Assembly: GCF_020911865.1 (NCBI RefSeq)
Contig: NZ_CP087131.1
Span: forward strand, 2,728,001 to 2,792,000
DNA length: 64,000 nt
Direction: 5' to 3'
Source of the DNA: Chryseobacterium sp. C-71
GTDB lineage: Bacteria > Bacteroidota > Bacteroidia > Flavobacteriales > Weeksellaceae
Shown: positions 35,567 to 45,579 of the stretch, piece after piece
Layout: every line of letters starts with the position of its first letter
How positions within the stretch are numbered: the stretch's first letter is position 1
Program-made: the position numbers and the translations under genes
The notes under the pieces: generated by a model
Told to the model about the DNA's origin: nothing
The model's input: only the letters and a program-made list of their open reading frames with translations
The model's database searches: none

Positions 35567-35767
35567 TTTATTAGATTGATTATGGTTGTATTAATACTAT
35601 GGATTATTTTTATAAAATAATTATGAAAATTTGTTTATATGTGTGAATAAATTTAAAACAAGAGTAAAAGTTTATGTTATTTTGAGTTATTGATTTGTTT
35701 TTGTATAAAATTCATCAAAAAACATCATTTAGCTTATTTTTTTTATTCAATTTTACTATTACAAAAA

Positions 35768-35789
35768 ATCACTCCCATTTAGGAGTGAT
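35768..35789 (-). terminator. Intrinsic terminator after T9SS protein A2
   Basis: The stem ATCACTCC/GGAGTGAT is the same as in the A1 terminator, with a different loop. It lies 16 bases past the stop. Confidence 0.85.
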
Positions 35790-35804
35790 TTTTATTTGAG
35801 AAGT

Positions 35805-38057
35805 TTATTCTCTATTTTTTACAAGTACCCAGCCATTGTATTGAGTGCGGGTGTTGTTTGCGTCATTTTCGTTCCAAGAGATAGTGTACCAGTAAGTTCC
35901 TGTTGGGATTTTCTTTCCTGCTGAAGTTCCGTCCCATTTGAAATTTCTCAGCTTGTCTGCTTCGTATTTTTTGTTTCCGTATCTGTCATATACGATAAAT
36001 ACTAAGTTTTTCTTATATGCTAAAGCTGTGTAATCAATAACATCATTTACATTATCTCCGTTTGGTGTGATTGCATTGAGCAAATTCGGAACTGTAATTT
36101 GTATTTGTACTGGCTCACAATTGTAAGAGTCTTTCAGGAAAATTTTATTTTCTCCTCTTGGCAGCCCTTTGAAAATATTAGAATCCTGCCAGGTTGTTCC
36201 GTTTAAAGAATATTGATAAGGTGCTGTTCCTCCGGTAGCATTCACTGTAATTGTGTTGTTGCTGATATCTATACTTGCAATAACAGGGTTTGAGGCTGCT
36301 TTTACATCGACAATCTGAGTAGTGTAGCAGCTTCCGGTTTTCAATCTTACCCAATATGTTCCTACAGGTACCCCTTGAATTGATGATGTCGTTGCACCAG
36401 TATTCCATAGGTATTCGTCAAAACCTGGTCCTGCATCTAAATTTGTTCTGTCGTAGATACAAATTATCTTGTCTTTTAAAACCGTTGATTTTACAGGCGG
36501 AATTACTTTTAGGGTAATTTTTTTAATGATAAAACAATTGCTGACAGTAGAGGTTACCTTTACAAATACATCTGAATTGGAAGAAACATGGGCGATAGGA
36601 TTTACTATTGAATTTGTTCCTGCTAAAGCGTTTGCTAAGGAGGTGTAAAATGTTTTTGTTATACCTGTTTCCGCTGTAACGTTTGCTGAAGTTAAATTGA
36701 AAAGCCCTGTTGTAATATTTGTAGGAATAGAACAAGATTGTAATGCTGCGTCTGTCACTACCGGTAACGGTAGAAAGTTTAACGTGATTTGCGCTGTGCC
36801 AGTACATCCTTGCGGTGTTGTTACTTTTACATAAATAATAGTAGGTTCAGAAATAAATGCGGTAGGATTCGTAATTTCATTTGTTCCTGCGTTCAGATCA
36901 GCTAGTGTTCTGTAGTATTTCTTAACGATTCCGGGTACACCGCTTACATTTGCTGTGGTAAGATTAAATGTAGCTGTGGTATCATTGTTATTGTTACATT
37001 CTGAAATAGTCCTGTTGTTTGCGGTAAACGGTGAAAGCGTAAGGAGAATTTGACCATCCGGATTATCGCACAATACTCCAGAGTTATCTTTTACAAAAAC
37101 ACTCACAGTTGTATTTGCATTAAACTGATAAGCTGTAGGATTGGTAATTGGTGTTCCTCCTACAGAATACGAAAATGTATAATTTGCAGGGGTTGCAACA
37201 AATTGAGAGTTAAATGATGTAAGGTTTACTGTTGCGAATCCTGTTGAAGGACTAGGGCAATAAGATTGTGTTACAGATGGTTGTAAGATGCTTACTTTAT
37301 CTGTGTATATTTTTACGTTTTTAATAGAATGTCTTGATCTGTTTCCTCCTGTAGAGGCCGAGAATCCAAAATATCCAACGGTCATCGCAGCTGCAGCTCC
37401 TGAAGGGGCAAAAGATTGATTACAAATCACAGTACCGTCAATTTTTATCTGTATGATCCAATTGGTTGGTATTGCAGGATCTACTTCCGCTGTTACTTCA
37501 ACATGTTTATACGTAGCTCCCTGAAAAGGTAAAGTAGTATTCATATCAGGAGAATGAAAAGAGCTTCCGGCTACATTAAAAAATTCTACGTTGTTGGTAT
37601 CGGTTGTGTTGACTACCTGACCGTATGCAACATGTACTTTACTCATTACTGCTGTGGTTGTATTGTTGTAGGTGTCAAAACCCGCAATAAGACCTACTGC
37701 ATTTTGCGAAACACCAAGCCCTGATCCCAATACACTTGCTACCGGCGGGTTTGCCAGATACCAAAATGCAAGACCATCACCATTGGCAGTTTGGTTAGAA
37801 TCCATTCTGAAATCAAATTCCACTCTCCATTTATCACAAAATTTCAAGTTGATAGGATCATTCAGCCTTACAGATCCCGATTGATTGTTTGTGTCTGGAG
37901 TAAGCTGAATAAAATCTGTGCTTGCCACTGTAGGTGCCACCATCGTCCAGCCAGCGGTTGTGAAAGGAGTTCCGGCAAGCTGATAAGTTTGGGAATGGTA
38001 TTTTCCGGAAATGCAAAGTAGAAATATGGTAAAATAAAACAGTAAATTTTTATTCAT
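35805..38057 (-). CDS. T9SS type B sorting protein with L-type-lectin-like domain (A2)
   Basis: This 750-residue homolog of A1 has a signal peptide, an N-terminal lectin-like domain (about 25-265, with GDGLAFWYLANPP), repeats with TISECNNNNDT and AALQSCSIPTN, and a C-terminal type B sorting domain (LNAITPNGDNVNDVID to GWVLVKNRE). The lectin half resembles A1, whereas the last half with STVLKDKIICI and YGNKKYEADKLRN resembles B2 (40538-42601). The gap upstream (35567-35804) between A1 and A2 is AT-rich and, apart from the A2 terminator, empty. Confidence 0.9.
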   Translation of the reverse strand: MNKNLLFYFTIFLLCISGKYHSQTYQLAGTPFTTAGWTMVAPTVASTDFIQLTPDTNNQSGSVRLNDPINLKFCDKWRVEFDFRMDSNQTANGDGLAFWYLANPPVASVLGSGLGVSQNAVGLIAGFDTYNNTTTAVMSKVHVAYGQVVNTTDTNNVEFFNVAGSSFHSPDMNTTLPFQGATYKHVEVTAEVDPAIPTNWIIQIKIDGTVICNQSFAPSGAAAAMTVGYFGFSASTGGNRSRHSIKNVKIYTDKVSILQPSVTQSYCPSPSTGFATVNLTSFNSQFVATPANYTFSYSVGGTPITNPTAYQFNANTTVSVFVKDNSGVLCDNPDGQILLTLSPFTANNRTISECNNNNDTTATFNLTTANVSGVPGIVKKYYRTLADLNAGTNEITNPTAFISEPTIIYVKVTTPQGCTGTAQITLNFLPLPVVTDAALQSCSIPTNITTGLFNLTSANVTAETGITKTFYTSLANALAGTNSIVNPIAHVSSNSDVFVKVTSTVSNCFIIKKITLKVIPPVKSTVLKDKIICIYDRTNLDAGPGFDEYLWNTGATTSSIQGVPVGTYWVRLKTGSCYTTQIVDVKAASNPVIASIDISNNTITVNATGGTAPYQYSLNGTTWQDSNIFKGLPRGENKIFLKDSYNCEPVQIQITVPNLLNAITPNGDNVNDVIDYTALAYKKNLVFIVYDRYGNKKYEADKLRNFKWDGTSAGKKIPTGTYWYTISWNENDANNTRTQYNGWVLVKNRE

Positions 38058-38229
38058 CTATTAGGATTTTATAATTAGACGTGTAAAGATATTAAATCCC
38101 AAGTAATAAATATGTATGCAATGTTAATTTTGTAAAAAAATATGGTTATATGGTAAAATATCTTATGATTTGTAAAGGAATAATGAAAATAATTAATCCA
38201 AGATTAGAATGATTCAAAATTTATTAGTG

Positions 38230-38706
38230 CTAAAATAAAGAATTGCCGTCTAAATTTTCAAAATAAGTATCGATCTCAAGATTTGCCGAACTTGCTGCAG
38301 CTACTGCAAGCTTATCACACAGCTCATTTTCAAAATGACCAGCATGGCCTTTTACCCAATGCATCTTTGGATGATGTTCTTTGAAAAGCACCGCAAAACG
38401 TTTCCACAAATCGGGATTTTTTACGTTTTTCCAGCCTCTTTTAATCCAGCCTGCAAGCCAGTTTTGATTGATAGCGTCAGATACATATTTGCTGTCTGTG
38501 AAAACATGGATGTCGTTTTCTGTAGATTTTAGTTTTTCTAAAGCAGTAATTACTGCCAGTAATTCCATTCGATTATTGGTGGTTTTGCGAAAACCTTTTG
38601 AGAATGTTTTTTGGTAATTTTTCTCCGGAACTTTCATGACGATTCCGAATCCTCCTTTTCCGGGATTTCCGCTGCATGCGCCGTCTGTATAGATTTCTAT
38701 TCTCAA
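38230..38706 (-). CDS. rnhA: Ribonuclease HI
   Basis: RNase HI cuts RNA in RNA-DNA hybrids. All four acidic catalytic residues are visible: Asp in IYTDGACSGNPG (residue 7), Glu in NNRMELLAVI (about 49), Asp in VFTDSKYV (about 70) and Asp in NELCDKLAV (about 133), next to the HWVKGHAGH loop. The 158 residues fit the family. It lies alone between a T9SS gene and dnaB on the same strand, 96 bases after dnaB's stop, so it could be transcribed behind it. Confidence 0.96.
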   Translation of the reverse strand: MRIEIYTDGACSGNPGKGGFGIVMKVPEKNYQKTFSKGFRKTTNNRMELLAVITALEKLKSTENDIHVFTDSKYVSDAINQNWLAGWIKRGWKNVKNPDLWKRFAVLFKEHHPKMHWVKGHAGHFENELCDKLAVAAASSANLEIDTYFENLDGNSLF

Positions 38707-38802
38707 AATTTTTAGGTTGAGATTAAGTTTGAGGTTTAGTTAAATAAAAATTAAATTATTTCAAGGTTAAATAAGCCTAAGCCTTGACCTTAATTTTAGA
38801 AA

Positions 38803-40383
38803 TTAAAATGGAAAATCATCTTCATCATCCAGATCATTCATTGAAGAGCCCGAAACTTTAGAATTATCAGGTAAATCAAATGCAGCTCCTGGCTGAATGG
38901 TTGTTTTTATCTTTTCAAAACCACTTGGTTCCGGAGAGTGTGAGCCTCCTGATGGATAACTGCTATCTGTTTCGCCAATGTCCCCAAATTTCGCAAAATG
39001 CTTCATAAAAGAAAGTCTTACGTCGGCAGTTGCACCGTTTCTGTGTTTTGCGATAATCAGCTCAGCTTGGTTTTCTGTCGAAGATTCTTGTCCTTCTTCA
39101 TCATTATCCCAAACGGCAATTTTATAATATTCTGGTCTGAAGATAAATGATACAATATCAGCATCCTGCTCAATTGCTCCCGATTCCCTCAAATCTGACA
39201 GCTGAGGTCTTTTTCCCGGACGGGTTTCTACGGTTCTTGACAGCTGGGAAAGTGCAATTACTGGAACATTTAATTCTTTAGCAATTGCTTTTAATGAACG
39301 AGAAATCATTGCAATTTCCTGTTCACGGTTTCCGCCTCCTTTTCCTCCGCTGCTTGCGGTCATCAGCTGAAGATAATCGACCATGATGATTCTCACGCCA
39401 TGTTGCATTACCAATCTTCGACATTTTGCCCTGAAGTCGAAAATGGATAGGGAAGGCGTCTCATCAATATATAAAGGAGCATTTTCAAGTTCAGATACGT
39501 TTGAGAATAGTCTTTGCCATTCTTCATCGCTCATTTGTCCTTTTCTTAGTTTTTCTGATGAAATTTTAGTTTCTGAAGCAATCATCCTGGTGATCAACTG
39601 TACAGATGCCATCTCGAGAGAGAAAAGTGCCATTGGAATTTTGTGTCCCACAGCGATATTTCTTGCCATCGAAAGAAGAAATGCTGTTTTCCCCATCGCC
39701 GGACGTGCTGCAATGATAATTAAATCTGAATTTTGCCAGCCACCGGTTTCTTTATCAACTCCTGTAAATCCCGAAGGAACTCCAGAAATTCCTTCTTTGT
39801 CTTTAAGAGATTTTATGGTATCAATTGCTTGCTTTACTAATGTATTTGCGGTGTCAAAACCTTTTTTGATGGTTCCGTTGGTAATTTCAAAAAATGATTG
39901 TTCAGCTTTATCTAACAGCTCAAAAACATCTGTTGATTCTTTGTAAGAAGTATCAATAACATTGGCAGAAACATTAATTAAACTTCTCAGAATATATTTT
40001 TCGAGAATTACACGTACGTGATATTCGATATGGGCAGATGAACTTACACCCATCGTTAATTCAATAATATAATGATCTCCACCTGCGGATGCTAGCCTGT
40101 CGGTTTTTTTCAACTCTTGAATAACGGTCATCAAATCTACGGGCTGATTTCCTTCGTATAGTTTTAGAATCACCTCAAAAATCACCGAGTGTCTTGGGTC
40201 GTAAAAAACTTCGGGAGTCAAAAGGTCAATAGAATGATCGAGTCCTTTTTTATCAATTAAAAAAGTACCGACCACCAAACGTTCAAAATCTACAGCATTG
40301 GGAGGCATTTTTCCATCTGCAATCGATAATTCTCTAGCAAAGTTTCCTTGAGTAAGAGAAGATAAAGTTTCTTTCTGCGCCAT
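38803..40383 (-). CDS. dnaB: Replicative DNA helicase DnaB
   Basis: DnaB is the hexameric helicase of the replication fork. The 526 residues have an N-terminal helical domain (about 25-130) that binds primase, and a RecA-like core with Walker A ARPAMGKTA near residue 215 and Walker B IIMVDYLQLM. Arg-finger region RPQLSDLRESGAIEQDAD is also present. The C-terminal tail is Asp/Glu-rich. No intein is seen. ATG is preceded by TATCTTTG at a spacing found at two other genes here. It starts between the two pairs of surface-protein genes. Confidence 0.97.
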   Translation of the reverse strand: MAQKETLSSLTQGNFARELSIADGKMPPNAVDFERLVVGTFLIDKKGLDHSIDLLTPEVFYDPRHSVIFEVILKLYEGNQPVDLMTVIQELKKTDRLASAGGDHYIIELTMGVSSSAHIEYHVRVILEKYILRSLINVSANVIDTSYKESTDVFELLDKAEQSFFEITNGTIKKGFDTANTLVKQAIDTIKSLKDKEGISGVPSGFTGVDKETGGWQNSDLIIIAARPAMGKTAFLLSMARNIAVGHKIPMALFSLEMASVQLITRMIASETKISSEKLRKGQMSDEEWQRLFSNVSELENAPLYIDETPSLSIFDFRAKCRRLVMQHGVRIIMVDYLQLMTASSGGKGGGNREQEIAMISRSLKAIAKELNVPVIALSQLSRTVETRPGKRPQLSDLRESGAIEQDADIVSFIFRPEYYKIAVWDNDEEGQESSTENQAELIIAKHRNGATADVRLSFMKHFAKFGDIGETDSSYPSGGSHSPEPSGFEKIKTTIQPGAAFDLPDNSKVSGSSMNDLDDEDDFPF

Positions 40384-40387
40384 ATTG

Positions 40388-40395
40388 CAAAGATA
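40388..40395 (-). promoter_or_regulatory. dnaB -7 box
   Basis: On the minus strand TATCTTTG ends 5 bases before the A of the dnaB ATG, predicting transcription to start at or beside the start codon. Confidence 0.5.
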
Positions 40396-40491
40396 GTTTA
40401 TTTAGAAAATAATTTGAATTGAGTAATTCATATTTATTGTTGATAACTTCTAAAATGTCAATATCCAAAGGCGTTGAATGATGTTAATAAA

Positions 40492-40519
40492 AAAATCACC
40501 CCATTGCTGAGGTGATTTT
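40492..40519 (-). terminator. Intrinsic terminator after T9SS protein B2
   Basis: AAAATCACC pairs with GGTGATTTT around a loop of about 10 bases; on the minus strand a T-run follows. It lies 19 bases past the stop. Confidence 0.8.
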
Positions 40520-40537
40520 AATGATATGAGATTTTAC

Positions 40538-42601
40538 TTATTCTCTATTTTTTACCAATATCCATCCGTTGTAAACTGTATGGGTGTTGTTGATGTCAGT
40601 TTCGTCCCAAGTGATGGTGTACCAGTAAGTTCCTGTTACGATTTTCTTACCGCCTGATGTACCGTTCCACTTGTAATTTCTTAGCTTATCAGATTCGTAG
40701 ATTTTATTTCCGTATCTGTTGTAGATTGTGAAAACAAGATTTTTCTTATAAGCTAATGCAGAATAATCTAATTCGTCGTTTACATTATCTCCGTTTGGAG
40801 TAATTGCGTTAACTAAATTAGGAACAGTTACCTGAACTATAATAGGAGTACAATCAAAAGAATCTTTTAAATAGATTTTATTTTCCCCTCTCGGAAGGTT
40901 ATTAAATATATTAGAATTCTGCCAATTTGTACCGTCAATAGAATATTGGTAAGGTGCAGTTCCTCCTGAAGCATTTACTGTAATCGTATTGTTGTTGATA
41001 TCTAAACTAGCGATTACCGGTTGCGACGCAGGTAATACTTTAACTTGTTGTAGTGTAAAGCATTTACCGGTTTTCAGTTTTACCCAGTAAGTTCCAATGC
41101 CTACTCCTTGAATACTTTGGGTAGTAGCTCCGGTACTCCATTCGTAACCTGTGAACCCTGGACCAGCATCTAAGGTTGTTCTGTCTTCCAGACAGATTGT
41201 TTTGTCTTTTAATACTGTAGATTTTACAGGAGGAAGAACTTTTAATGTGATTTTTGTTATTGCATAACATCCATTTGTATTGGTTACTCTCACATATACT
41301 TCACTGTTTTCAGCAATATAATTCGTAGGATTTAGAATTTCGTTAGTGCCCGATAAAGCAGTTGCCTGAGTTTTAAAGAATCTTTTTGTAATACCTGTTT
41401 GAGAAGTAACGGCGGCTGTTGTCAAATCAAAAGTTGCAGTTGTAATTGCATTTTCAATAAAACAAGACTCTAAAGTGGCAGGTGTTAAAACGACCACAGG
41501 ATGGAAGTTTAACGTGATTGTTGAATCATCAGTACATCCTTCTACAGAAGTAACTTTTACATAGATTGTTTTTGGTGCAGAGACATATGCTGTAGGGTTT
41601 GTAATAGCATTGGTGTCAGCATTAAGATCGGCTAATGTAAGATAGTACTTTTTGGTTGCAGTAGGATCTCCAAAAACAGCTGCAGTTGTAAGGTTAAAAG
41701 TTCCTGTTCCAGCTCCGTTGTTGTTACATTCTGTAAGTGTTGCGTTATCTGCAACAATATTTCCTTGTTTAAACTTAAACTTTCCAGTCACAAAGCATCC
41801 ATTGATAGGATTGGTTGGGTTTGCAGGGTCAGTATATTTTAATCTGTAATAATAAATCGTAGTTCCATCAACTAATGCTGTAGTAAGTGGAGAATTTCCT
41901 GTGATGGCATCATTTTGTAAATTATGATAAGTAACAGTAAAATTCGTGTTCCCATTGATAATACCAGAAGAAAGTGTAGTAAAATCAAACTGCATAGGCA
42001 GTGCACACTTCAGGATTTCATTAGGTTGTGTAGGATCCGTAGCATTAGGGACACCTGGTGTGATAAAAGGGTTTGGAGTTAACGCGGGGTCGTTAAAAGG
42101 TGAAGTTAACGATGCAGTACCCTCCCAGATCAAGGAAAATCCAGCATTTTGCGCATTACTGTAATTGTCAATTACCAAATAATAAGTTTGTCCTGCAACT
42201 ACGTCAAGGTAAGCCTCAAAGTAGGCTGAGCCCGAGGGTACTAATTCAAGACCTGTATTACCTGTAGGACTTACTCCTGCAAAATTACATCTTATAGGTG
42301 CCCCTAATGATGAGCAGGTAGCATTAGGAGCATATACTGCGAAGTCATAATCAGTTGTATTTATATTTGCATCAATTGTGAAAGCTAATGTACCCGATGT
42401 AGCTACTGTAAAAGTGTACCATACTGAGAAGTTTTCATCATCAGTTAAACATCCTCCAAGATCCTCCAAAACAGCTCCTGGACCCGATGGGGTGAAAAAG
42501 ACGTTTGAATTCCCACAAACAGGAATTGCTGATACGCAGTCAGATTGTGAATAAAATAACTGTGAGGTTATTAAAATAAAAAAGAGTAGTAATTTTTTCA
42601 T
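40538..42601 (-). CDS. T9SS type B sorting surface protein (B2)
   Basis: This protein of about 687 residues has a signal peptide (MKKLLLFFILITSQLFYSQ). ATG at 42601 is chosen because a TAAATTTG box lies 18 bases upstream and the longer start adds only 10 residues. The N-terminal domain (DCVSAIPVCGN ... FSVWYTFTVATSG ... YYLVIDNYSN) resembles pre-peptidase or CUB-like domains, not the lectin of A1 and A2. Repeats with LTECNNNGAGT follow, and the C-terminus is a type B sorting domain close to that of A2. Its role is probably adhesion or surface binding. Confidence 0.88.
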   Translation of the reverse strand: MKKLLLFFILITSQLFYSQSDCVSAIPVCGNSNVFFTPSGPGAVLEDLGGCLTDDENFSVWYTFTVATSGTLAFTIDANINTTDYDFAVYAPNATCSSLGAPIRCNFAGVSPTGNTGLELVPSGSAYFEAYLDVVAGQTYYLVIDNYSNAQNAGFSLIWEGTASLTSPFNDPALTPNPFITPGVPNATDPTQPNEILKCALPMQFDFTTLSSGIINGNTNFTVTYHNLQNDAITGNSPLTTALVDGTTIYYYRLKYTDPANPTNPINGCFVTGKFKFKQGNIVADNATLTECNNNGAGTGTFNLTTAAVFGDPTATKKYYLTLADLNADTNAITNPTAYVSAPKTIYVKVTSVEGCTDDSTITLNFHPVVVLTPATLESCFIENAITTATFDLTTAAVTSQTGITKRFFKTQATALSGTNEILNPTNYIAENSEVYVRVTNTNGCYAITKITLKVLPPVKSTVLKDKTICLEDRTTLDAGPGFTGYEWSTGATTQSIQGVGIGTYWVKLKTGKCFTLQQVKVLPASQPVIASLDINNNTITVNASGGTAPYQYSIDGTNWQNSNIFNNLPRGENKIYLKDSFDCTPIIVQVTVPNLVNAITPNGDNVNDELDYSALAYKKNLVFTIYNRYGNKIYESDKLRNYKWNGTSGGKKIVTGTYWYTITWDETDINNTHTVYNGWILVKNRE

Positions 42602-42618
42602 GTGAAATGAATTTAAAG

Positions 42619-42626
42619 CAAATTTA
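42619..42626 (-). promoter_or_regulatory. -7 box of T9SS protein B2
   Basis: TAAATTTG on the minus strand fits TAnnTTTG and gives a leader of about 12 bases before the ATG at 42601. Confidence 0.4.
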
Positions 42627-42653
42627 AACAAAATAATACAAATATGTTTAAAG

Positions 42654-42686
42654 TAAATAAATCGCTCTCAAGGAGCGATTTATTTA
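42654..42686 (-). terminator. Intrinsic terminator after T9SS protein B1
   Basis: A 14-base perfect stem (TAAATAAATCGCTC and its complement) closes a 5-base loop. It lies 19 bases past the B1 stop and before the B2 promoter. Confidence 0.85.
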
Positions 42687-42704
42687 CAGATTTTATAAAG
42701 ATGA

Positions 42705-44816
42705 TTATTCTCTGTTTTTAACCATTACCCATCCTGTGAATTTGATAGGGGTTTTGTTTTTATTGTTTTCGTTCCAGGTTACAGAGTACCAGTAATTTCC
42801 GGTTGGCACATTTTTGCCGCCAATTTTTCCGTCCCAAGTATAGTTATTTGATTTGTCTGCTTGGTGGATTTTTGTTCCATATCTGTCATAAATGTTTAAA
42901 ATTAAATTGCCTTTTCCTGAAAGAGCAGAATAATTAATGACATCATTTACGCCATCACCATTTGGTGTGATTACGTTGATGATATTAGGAACTACAATTA
43001 CGATTTCCATAGGTATACAATCATAAGAGTCTTTTACATAGACTGTGTAATCTCCTCTGGTAAGACCCGAGAACACATTAGACTCCTGCCAGTTGACATT
43101 GTCTAAAGAGTATTGATATGCCGGAGTTCCACCTGTAACATTAACAGCTATTGAAGTGTTTGTAATTTCAACATTTGAAATAACCGGCTGTTCTGTTGCA
43201 TAAACTTTCACTTTTTGAATTGCAGTACAATCTCCTGTTGTAAGTTTTACCCAATAAGTTCCTACACCTACGTTAGAGATGATTTGTGTAGTTTCACCTG
43301 TGCTCCATTCGTATGCAGAGAATCCTGGTCCTGCATCTAAAGTTGTTTTATCTTCAATACAGATCACTTTATCAACCAAAACTGTAGAGTACACTGGCGG
43401 AATAACCACTAAGTTAATCTTTGCAACTGTATAGCACCCAGTTGCATTCATTACTCTTACATACACGACACCATTTGGAGCTATGTAATTTGCAGCATTT
43501 AAAATCTCATTGGTTTGATTAATGGCATCCGTTTCTGATGGGTAGAACTTTTTAGTGGTTCCGGCATCTAAGGTTACTGGAGCGTTTGGTAAATTAAACT
43601 CGCCAGTAGAAGGATTATTTTCAATAAAACATGCTCTCAAAGTTGCTTCTATTACAGTAACTATAGGGTGGAAGGCAAGTTTTATTTCAACTATGGTCAC
43701 ACATCCAAATTCATTGGTTGCTTTTACAAAGGCAGATCCTACAGGTGCTGTATAGGCGTATGGTGTTGTAATCTCATTTGTACCCGTATTTAGAGATGTC
43801 ATCGACGGATAATATTGTAACGTTAGATTGGGTGTTGCACCAATCGCTGCAGACGTCAGGTCATACAAAGCTGTTCCTGTATTATTGTTGCTACAAGAAG
43901 TCAATGTTACAGGAGTCAGCTGAAAAGATTTATCGACAAAAGTAATCGTTCCGAATTGCCTACACTGGTTTAAGAAACTCGTAGGTCTGGTAGGATCTAC
44001 ATAAGAAATGGTATAATGATAAGTGTTTGCTGTGTTTACTATAATAGGAAGTGTGATCTCACCAATTCCATCCGCCGCATCTCCAGCACTTTTGTAATAT
44101 TTAACTACAAAATTCGGGTTTGAATTTAATATTTCGGCTGATAATGTTGAAAAATCAAAAGAAGCAGGGTTGCTACAGATGATGATTTCTCCATCATGAT
44201 TAATTCCTGGTTCTAAAAACGGGTTTGGCTGATAAACTTGCCCGGAATTGTTATCAAAAGGTGTCAGCAATGTTGCCGTTCCTCCGAATGATAGTGTAAA
44301 AGGTGCAATTGTGGGTGAGAAGTTATTTAGAAGCAAGTGGTAAATTTGACCCGGAACAACGTCAATATACTTTACGAAACCGTCTCCACCGCCATCTTCT
44401 GTTGTATCTGTAGCAGTCATGTTGAGTCCTGTAAGCGGTGCTAATGGTGAGCCTAAACCTGCATAAGAACATCTTAAAGGAACTGCGGTTAAATTTGAGC
44501 AGTTATGATTAGGGCCATAAAGTGCCCAGTCATAATCGATATTGTTTGCGCCTGGTCCTGTGGGTGTTATTAAGAATGTTAATGTACCAGCAGTTTCGAT
44601 ACTAAAGGTCAACCATATTGAATTCGTTTCTCCTTGGGTGGTTGATCCCGGACTAGGAGTTAAACAGCCTACTTCACCTTCATGAACATTTCCAAAACCA
44701 CCAGGGGTCAAAGAAATGTCAGAATCACTACATATAGGTATTGCGGTAGTGCAGTCCTGCTGTGCGGAGATTATTTGTACTATCGTTAAAGCAAAAGCGA
44801 GTAAATATTTTTTCAT
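42705..44816 (-). CDS. T9SS type B sorting surface protein (B1)
   Basis: This protein of about 703 residues has a signal peptide (MKKYLLAFALTIVQIISAQ); the ATG at 44816 is chosen over a TTG at 44825. The N-terminal domain (DCTTAIPICSDSD ... SIWLTFSIETAGT) matches B2. Repeats follow, then a type B sorting domain (INVITPNGDGVNDVINY ... GWVMVKNRE) that matches A1 more closely than B2. The 200-residue gene upstream shares the strand, 33 bases apart, and may be co-transcribed. Confidence 0.88.
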   Translation of the reverse strand: MKKYLLAFALTIVQIISAQQDCTTAIPICSDSDISLTPGGFGNVHEGEVGCLTPSPGSTTQGETNSIWLTFSIETAGTLTFLITPTGPGANNIDYDWALYGPNHNCSNLTAVPLRCSYAGLGSPLAPLTGLNMTATDTTEDGGGDGFVKYIDVVPGQIYHLLLNNFSPTIAPFTLSFGGTATLLTPFDNNSGQVYQPNPFLEPGINHDGEIIICSNPASFDFSTLSAEILNSNPNFVVKYYKSAGDAADGIGEITLPIIVNTANTYHYTISYVDPTRPTSFLNQCRQFGTITFVDKSFQLTPVTLTSCSNNNTGTALYDLTSAAIGATPNLTLQYYPSMTSLNTGTNEITTPYAYTAPVGSAFVKATNEFGCVTIVEIKLAFHPIVTVIEATLRACFIENNPSTGEFNLPNAPVTLDAGTTKKFYPSETDAINQTNEILNAANYIAPNGVVYVRVMNATGCYTVAKINLVVIPPVYSTVLVDKVICIEDKTTLDAGPGFSAYEWSTGETTQIISNVGVGTYWVKLTTGDCTAIQKVKVYATEQPVISNVEITNTSIAVNVTGGTPAYQYSLDNVNWQESNVFSGLTRGDYTVYVKDSYDCIPMEIVIVVPNIINVITPNGDGVNDVINYSALSGKGNLILNIYDRYGTKIHQADKSNNYTWDGKIGGKNVPTGNYWYSVTWNENNKNKTPIKFTGWVMVKNRE

Positions 44817-44849
44817 TTTAATCAACTTTGGGTTTTGTTAATCTTAGGA

Positions 44850-45452
44850 TTATTTATTCAGTGAAAGCAATTGTTTGCCCCAAGTGACATCAGTAGAATT
44901 ACTTGTGTCAAAATCTTTTACGGCTTTTTGCTGTAATTGGGATGCATTCATCTGATCAAATTTTTTGTCAGGGAATTGTTTTGCCATTCCAGCTTTTAAT
45001 AAAGTCAGTCTTGGGTTATTTGGAGAAACAGACTCTGCTTTAGAAATAAGTTGTAAAATCGTTTCTGCGTCTTTTTTCGCATCTGGAGATGTATTAATCC
45101 TGATTCTCTGAAGTTTGGCAAGACCTATAAGTATTGATATTTCAATATTGTCAGGTTGTGAATTTACGATGCTCATTGCATATTTTAGTGCAAGTGCGTT
45201 CGACTCTGCAAGAGATGCCGATTTTACTGTTTCGGCTTTCATGTATTGTGTTACTGCCGCATAATAATATGCCTGCCATTTTTCTGATGTATTTGCCGTT
45301 GCAAATTTTTTAAACAAGGCATCATAATCTGAAGAAGAGATAGTTGTATTAATCTTTAATACATTTTTTTGTAAATCTTTATCTGTAAATGTTTGGCTAT
45401 TAGCACCACTTGATATTAAGATAAGCAATAAAAGTAGATAAATTTTTTTCAT
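44850..45452 (-). CDS. Exported helical-repeat protein of unknown function
   Basis: This 200-residue protein has a signal peptide (MKKIYLLLLLILISSGANSQ). The rest is helical, and segments such as SEKWQAYYYAAVTQYMKA and SPNNPRLTLLKAGMAKQF suggest tetratricopeptide-like repeats, although no strict TPR consensus is met. It probably resides in the periplasm. A TAAATTTG box lies 22 bases before the ATG. It leads into the B1 surface-protein gene after 33 bases, so a helper role for that protein is possible but unproven. Confidence 0.7.
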   Translation of the reverse strand: MKKIYLLLLLILISSGANSQTFTDKDLQKNVLKINTTISSSDYDALFKKFATANTSEKWQAYYYAAVTQYMKAETVKSASLAESNALALKYAMSIVNSQPDNIEISILIGLAKLQRIRINTSPDAKKDAETILQLISKAESVSPNNPRLTLLKAGMAKQFPDKKFDQMNASQLQQKAVKDFDTSNSTDVTWGKQLLSLNK

Positions 45453-45474
45453 AAAATTGATATAAAAACTAAAA

Positions 45475-45482
45475 CAAATTTA
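45475..45482 (-). promoter_or_regulatory. -7 box for the 45 kb exported protein
   Basis: TAAATTTG on the minus strand ends 23 bases before the ATG at 45452. It probably drives the exported protein and perhaps B1. Confidence 0.4.
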
Positions 45483-45579
45483 TGTAAATAGTTGATAGTG
45501 CGCAATGTTTTTGTTGTTGATTTTTTTAAATTTATTAAAAAAGAGATTCTTCTAAATGAATTATAATAATAAATCACAC

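Noticed and set aside
38762..38796. Hairpin CAAGG/CCTTG between dnaB and rnhA
   Set aside because: The loop is long and no T-tract follows, so it is not a convincing terminator.
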